A stretch of 44,046 nucleotides of DNA, taken from positions 168,706 through 212,751 of the forward strand of contig CABIWB010000002.1 of assembly GCA_902362275.1 (NCBI GenBank), in the 5' to 3' direction. Under the pieces are notes generated by a model. The model was given only the letters and a program-made list of their open reading frames with translations, did no database searches and had not been told where the DNA came from. The stretch is from Coriobacteriaceae bacterium (GTDB taxonomy: Bacteria; Actinomycetota; Coriobacteriia; Coriobacteriales; Coriobacteriaceae). This document shows positions 41,104-44,046 of the stretch, piece after piece (positions within the stretch are counted from its first letter, which is position 1; every line of letters begins with the position of its first letter). The translations under genes were made by a program, and so were the position numbers.

Positions 41104-41739
41104 CTAGTCACGCAGGATGATGTCCATGGCGAGCATCAGGTTGCGCTCGTCGATGGTAAACGGGGCGGCCTCGCGCGTCTTGGGCTTGGCGCAAAACGCG
41201 ATGCCCGTGCCCGCGGCCTGGATCATGGGGATGTCGTTGGCGCCGTCGCCGATCGCGACCGTGTGTGCCATATCGACACCGCACTCGACTGCCCAGTCCA
41301 GCAGCTGAACGAGCTTGGACTCCTTGGTCACAATGTCGGCAGCCAACTTACCGGTGAGCTTGCCGTCGACGACTTCCAGGCGGTTGGCCAGGCAAAAATC
41401 GATGCCCGCAGCGGCCACGATCTTATCGGCGACCTCGTGGAAGCCGCCGCTCACCACGCCGACCTTCCAGCCCTTGCTGTGCGCCGAGCGCACAAGCTCC
41501 ATCGCGCCGGGGGTAAATGTCACGCGCTCAAAGGTGCGCTCGAACACGCTCTCGCCCAAACCGGCAAGCAGCCCCACGCGCTCCTCGAGCGCCTGCTTGA
41601 AGTCGAGCTCGCCGCGCATGGCGCGTTCGGTGATCTGTGCCACCTGCTCGCCCACGCCGGCCTCTTCGCCCAACAGGTCGATGACCTCCTGGTTGATAAG
41701 CGTGGAGTCGATATCCATAACGATGAGGCGTGCAGTCAT
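41104..41739 (-). CDS. serB: Phosphoserine phosphatase SerB
   Basis: A 211-residue HAD-family enzyme releasing serine from phosphoserine, the last step of serine synthesis. Motif I DIDSTL (nucleophile D9, acid D11), motif II in VGVVSGGF, Lys in VTKESK, and motif III GDGANDIPMI are all present. ATG 41739 with GAAAGG upstream is chosen; the frame is open to 41808. It lacks the N-terminal ACT-like region of longer SerB forms. Same strand as larB but separated from it by the operator region, so probably a separate transcript. Divergent from aspS. Confidence 0.94.
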   Translation of the reverse strand: MTARLIVMDIDSTLINQEVIDLLGEEAGVGEQVAQITERAMRGELDFKQALEERVGLLAGLGESVFERTFERVTFTPGAMELVRSAHSKGWKVGVVSGGFHEVADKIVAAAGIDFCLANRLEVVDGKLTGKLAADIVTKESKLVQLLDWAVECGVDMAHTVAIGDGANDIPMIQAAGTGIAFCAKPKTREAAPFTIDERNLMLAMDIILRD

Positions 41740-41995
41740 GGCGGGCCTTTCCGAGTGCTGTTTTATTGGGGCATATTGTCGCACGTGGCGCGCCTTGGCG
41801 ACGGTCACGGCGCGTCAATTGTTTCGTCTCCGTCAAGTCTTTGGGCAGGAGCTACTTTTCCGCGGCACATCGACACAGGTGCGATAAGATAGAACGCCAT
41901 GTCTGGCTGCGCGGTTTACGCAGGCCGGGCAAATCTGTACGACGCCGCCCGGAACGACACGGGGCGGCACAGATCCATAAAGGAGGATCACTGGT

Positions 41996-43783
41996 ATGAG
42001 CCAGACCCGTCCCATCGACGAGCATTCCATGCACACCCGTACCTGCGGCGAGCTTCGCCGCGAGAACGTGGGCGAAGAGGTCACCCTCACCGGTTGGGTG
42101 AGCCGTCGCCGTGACCACGGCGGCCTTATTTTCTGCGACCTTCGTGACCGCGAGGGCATCACGCAGCTCACCTTCGACCCCGAGCACTCCGACGGCGACG
42201 CCTTTAAGATCGCCGAGACCATGCGTCCCGAGTGGCCCATCAAGATCCACGGCGTCGTGCGCTCCCGTGGCGAGGAGACCACCAACGCCAAGCTCGCGAC
42301 CGGCGAGATCGAGGTCCTGACCGATCATGCCGAGGTGCTCAACACGTCCGTCACCCCGCCGTTCCAGATCGAGGACGGCATCGAGACCAGCGAGGACACC
42401 CGTCTGCGCTATCGCTATCTGGATCTCCGTCGTCCCGAGATGATGGCCAACCTCAAGCTGCGTTCCGACTTTACCTTTGCCATTCGTGAGGCGCTGCACA
42501 ACCGTGAGTTCATGGAGGTCGAGACGCCCTCCCTGTTTAAGTCCACGCCCGAGGGCGCCCGCGACTTCATCGTTCCCAGCCGTATTCAGCCGGGCAACTT
42601 CTACGCCCTGCCGCAGTCCCCGCAGCTTCTGAAGCAGCTGCTCATGGTCGGTGGCGTCGAGCGCTACTATCAGGTTGCCAAGTGCTTCCGCGACGAGGAC
42701 CTGCGTGCCGACCGCCAGCCCGAGTTCACCCAGGTCGATATCGAGATGTCCTTCGTGGACCAGAACGATGTCATGAGCGCGCTCGAAGAGGTCCTGTCCG
42801 ATGCCTTCGGTCGCATGGGTGTCGAGATGCCCACGCCGCTGCGTCGTATGGACTACTGGGAGGCCATGGACACCTATGGCTCCGACAAGCCCGATACCCG
42901 CTATGGCATGCACCTGGTCGACCTGACCGACATCTTCGCCAACTCCAAGTTCAAGGTCTTTGCGACTGCCGCAAACGAGGAGGGCTCTGTCGTCAAGGCC
43001 ATTAACGCCAAGGGCGCCGGTGCCTGGGCACGTGCCAAGATCGATAAGCTCGCCGGCGTGGCTTCCACGTTTGGCGCCAAGGGCCTGGCTTGGATCGCCT
43101 TCCGCGAAGACGGCTCCATCAACAGCCCCATCGTCAAGTTCTTCTCGGACGAGGAGATGGCGGCTCTGCGTGAGCGCATAAACGTCGAGCCCGGCGACCT
43201 TGTGATGTTCGCCGCCGGTCCGCGCCTGCTCTCTGACGAGATCCTGGGCGGCATGCGTTCCCACATGGCTAACGCGCTCGAGATCAAGCGCGAGGGCCAC
43301 GACTTCCTGTGGGTCGTCAACTTCCCGCTGTTCCACTGGGACGAGGATCGCAAGGCCTATGCTGCCGAGCACCAGCCCTTTACCCTGCCGACCGAGACCG
43401 ACATCGCCAAGATTGAGGCCGACCCGCTGGCAGCCGGTTCTTGCACCTACGACTTTGTCATGGACGGCTTTGAGGCCGGCGGCGGCGGTATGCGTATCCA
43501 CAACGCCGAGATGCAGATGTCCATGCTCAAGCTCCTGGGCTTTACCGAGGAGCGCGCCGAGTCTCAGTTTGGCTTCCTCATGGAGGCACTCAAGTTTGGT
43601 GCGCCCCCGATGGGCGGTTTCGCTCTGGGCCTGGACCGTGTGTGCATGCTGCTCACCGGCTCCGACTCCATCCGCGACGTCATGGCGTTCCCCAAGACGG
43701 CCAGCGGCTCCGACCTTATGTCGGGCGCCCCGAGTGCCGTTTCCGGCGCCCAGCTCAAGGACGTCAGCCTGCGTCTGATGTAG
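41996..43783 (+). CDS. aspS: Aspartyl-tRNA synthetase
   Basis: A 595-residue class II synthetase of the bacterial type. An N-terminal OB-fold anticodon domain (~10-110) with GWVSRRRDHGGLIF is followed by motif 2 in FRDEDLRADRQPEFTQVD, the aspartate-binding QSPQLLKQLL, the bacterial GAD insertion (~290-420) and motif 3 in GGFALGLDRVCMLL. ATG 41996 has AAGGAGG 9 bases upstream. Whether it also charges tRNA-Asn cannot be judged from the window. Its usual neighbour hisS is 16 kb upstream. Confidence 0.96.
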   Translation: MSQTRPIDEHSMHTRTCGELRRENVGEEVTLTGWVSRRRDHGGLIFCDLRDREGITQLTFDPEHSDGDAFKIAETMRPEWPIKIHGVVRSRGEETTNAKLATGEIEVLTDHAEVLNTSVTPPFQIEDGIETSEDTRLRYRYLDLRRPEMMANLKLRSDFTFAIREALHNREFMEVETPSLFKSTPEGARDFIVPSRIQPGNFYALPQSPQLLKQLLMVGGVERYYQVAKCFRDEDLRADRQPEFTQVDIEMSFVDQNDVMSALEEVLSDAFGRMGVEMPTPLRRMDYWEAMDTYGSDKPDTRYGMHLVDLTDIFANSKFKVFATAANEEGSVVKAINAKGAGAWARAKIDKLAGVASTFGAKGLAWIAFREDGSINSPIVKFFSDEEMAALRERINVEPGDLVMFAAGPRLLSDEILGGMRSHMANALEIKREGHDFLWVVNFPLFHWDEDRKAYAAEHQPFTLPTETDIAKIEADPLAAGSCTYDFVMDGFEAGGGGMRIHNAEMQMSMLKLLGFTEERAESQFGFLMEALKFGAPPMGGFALGLDRVCMLLTGSDSIRDVMAFPKTASGSDLMSGAPSAVSGAQLKDVSLRLM

Positions 43784-43806
43784 GCGAGCGGCCACAAATT
43801 GCTTGC

Positions 43807-43841
43807 AACGAGGGAGGGACGTGTGCCTTCCCTCGTTTTTT
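43807..43841 (+). terminator. Terminator of aspS
   Basis: AACGAGGGA-GG pairs with CC-TTCCCTCGTT (one bulge) around a short loop and is followed by TTTTTT; 23 bases past the stop codon. Confidence 0.88.
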
Positions 43842-43882
43842 ATACGCCGAGATTGTGAGGGCATGGGGTGATCGGACGTCGC

Positions 43883-44046
43883 GGAAAGCGCGTCCCGGAA
43901 TCTGCGTCTAGAACGGGTCACGCTTTCCCAAAGGGGGTCCTCTGGGAAAGCGCGTCCCAGAATTCAGCAAAATAATGGGGCGCAGTTTCCGGTTGAGCTG
44001 TCTAACGGAAGCTGTGCCCCAGAATGAGCGCTCAAAACGGGCCGGG
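43883..44046. repeat. Tandem hairpin repeats after aspS (group C), cut by window end
   Basis: Three related units: 43883-43929, 43944-43990 and 44006 to the window end. Each is an imperfect inverted repeat starting GGAAAGCGCGTCCC or GGAAGCTGTGCCCC, followed by AGAAT or GGAAT, a 10-13-base AT-richer loop, and a GGG...TTTCC-type return arm. Arms differ between units while the CC-R-GAAT segment stays. The third unit is truncated by the window edge. Confidence 0.6.

Overview
The window reads as a chromosomal segment of a Gram-positive, fairly high-GC gut actinobacterium of the class Coriobacteriia, most likely Collinsella or a close relative. This is inferred from protein style and cell-envelope content (sortase-type surface protein, D,D-carboxypeptidase, no outer-membrane genes), not from any database match. 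The tRNA gene encodes its CCA end, strong GGAGG-type ribosome sites are common, and most genes are intact.

Layout. 1-2.7 kb: an unrecognised TPR-type protein and tRNA-Ser(GCU), followed by a partial tandem duplication of the tRNA 3' end that holds a hairpin-rich element. 3-9.7 kb: envelope and phosphate signalling, with a D,D-carboxypeptidase divergent from a VanR/VanS-like pair, then a lone PstB ATPase and a PhoP/PhoR-like pair. 9.9-12.5 kb: a tyrosine-phosphorylation trio (Wzz-like adaptor, BY-kinase, PHP phosphatase) without capsule glycosyltransferases, then a GNAT acetyltransferase. 12.7-20.1 kb: htpG and two tandem YhgE/Pip-family membrane proteins. 20.5-24.2 kb: an EamA exporter, an M20 amidohydrolase and an MFS carrier. 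24.5-28.9 kb: hisS and ppc. 29-36.2 kb: a very large sortase-anchored pilin-like adhesin, broken near its 5' end by two single-base frameshifts. 36.3-41 kb: a lactate racemase cluster (larA and an aquaglyceroporin on +; larB, larC and a TetR regulator on -). 41-44 kb: serB and aspS.

The most unusual content lies between the genes. Several gene 3' flanks carry long structured elements. Two families (A: 14732-14873 on - and 20171-20307 on +; B: 28890-29016 and 38455-38569 on +) each have two copies in which short sequence boxes are identical while the flanking stems differ in sequence yet stay paired. That is the covariation expected of a structured RNA or a folded mobile element. Further hairpin groups follow the MFS gene (24214-24423), aspS (43883-44046, cut by the window end) and the tRNA (2737-2862). 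A three-unit operator-like array (29133-29192) lies upstream of the adhesin.

How the genes fit together: the lar genes would make and use the nickel-pincer cofactor for lactate racemisation, with a glycerol/lactate-type channel beside larA, but LarE is absent from the window and LarC lacks its C-terminal domain. The two-component systems, carboxypeptidase and BY-kinase trio suggest a region rich in envelope-stress control.
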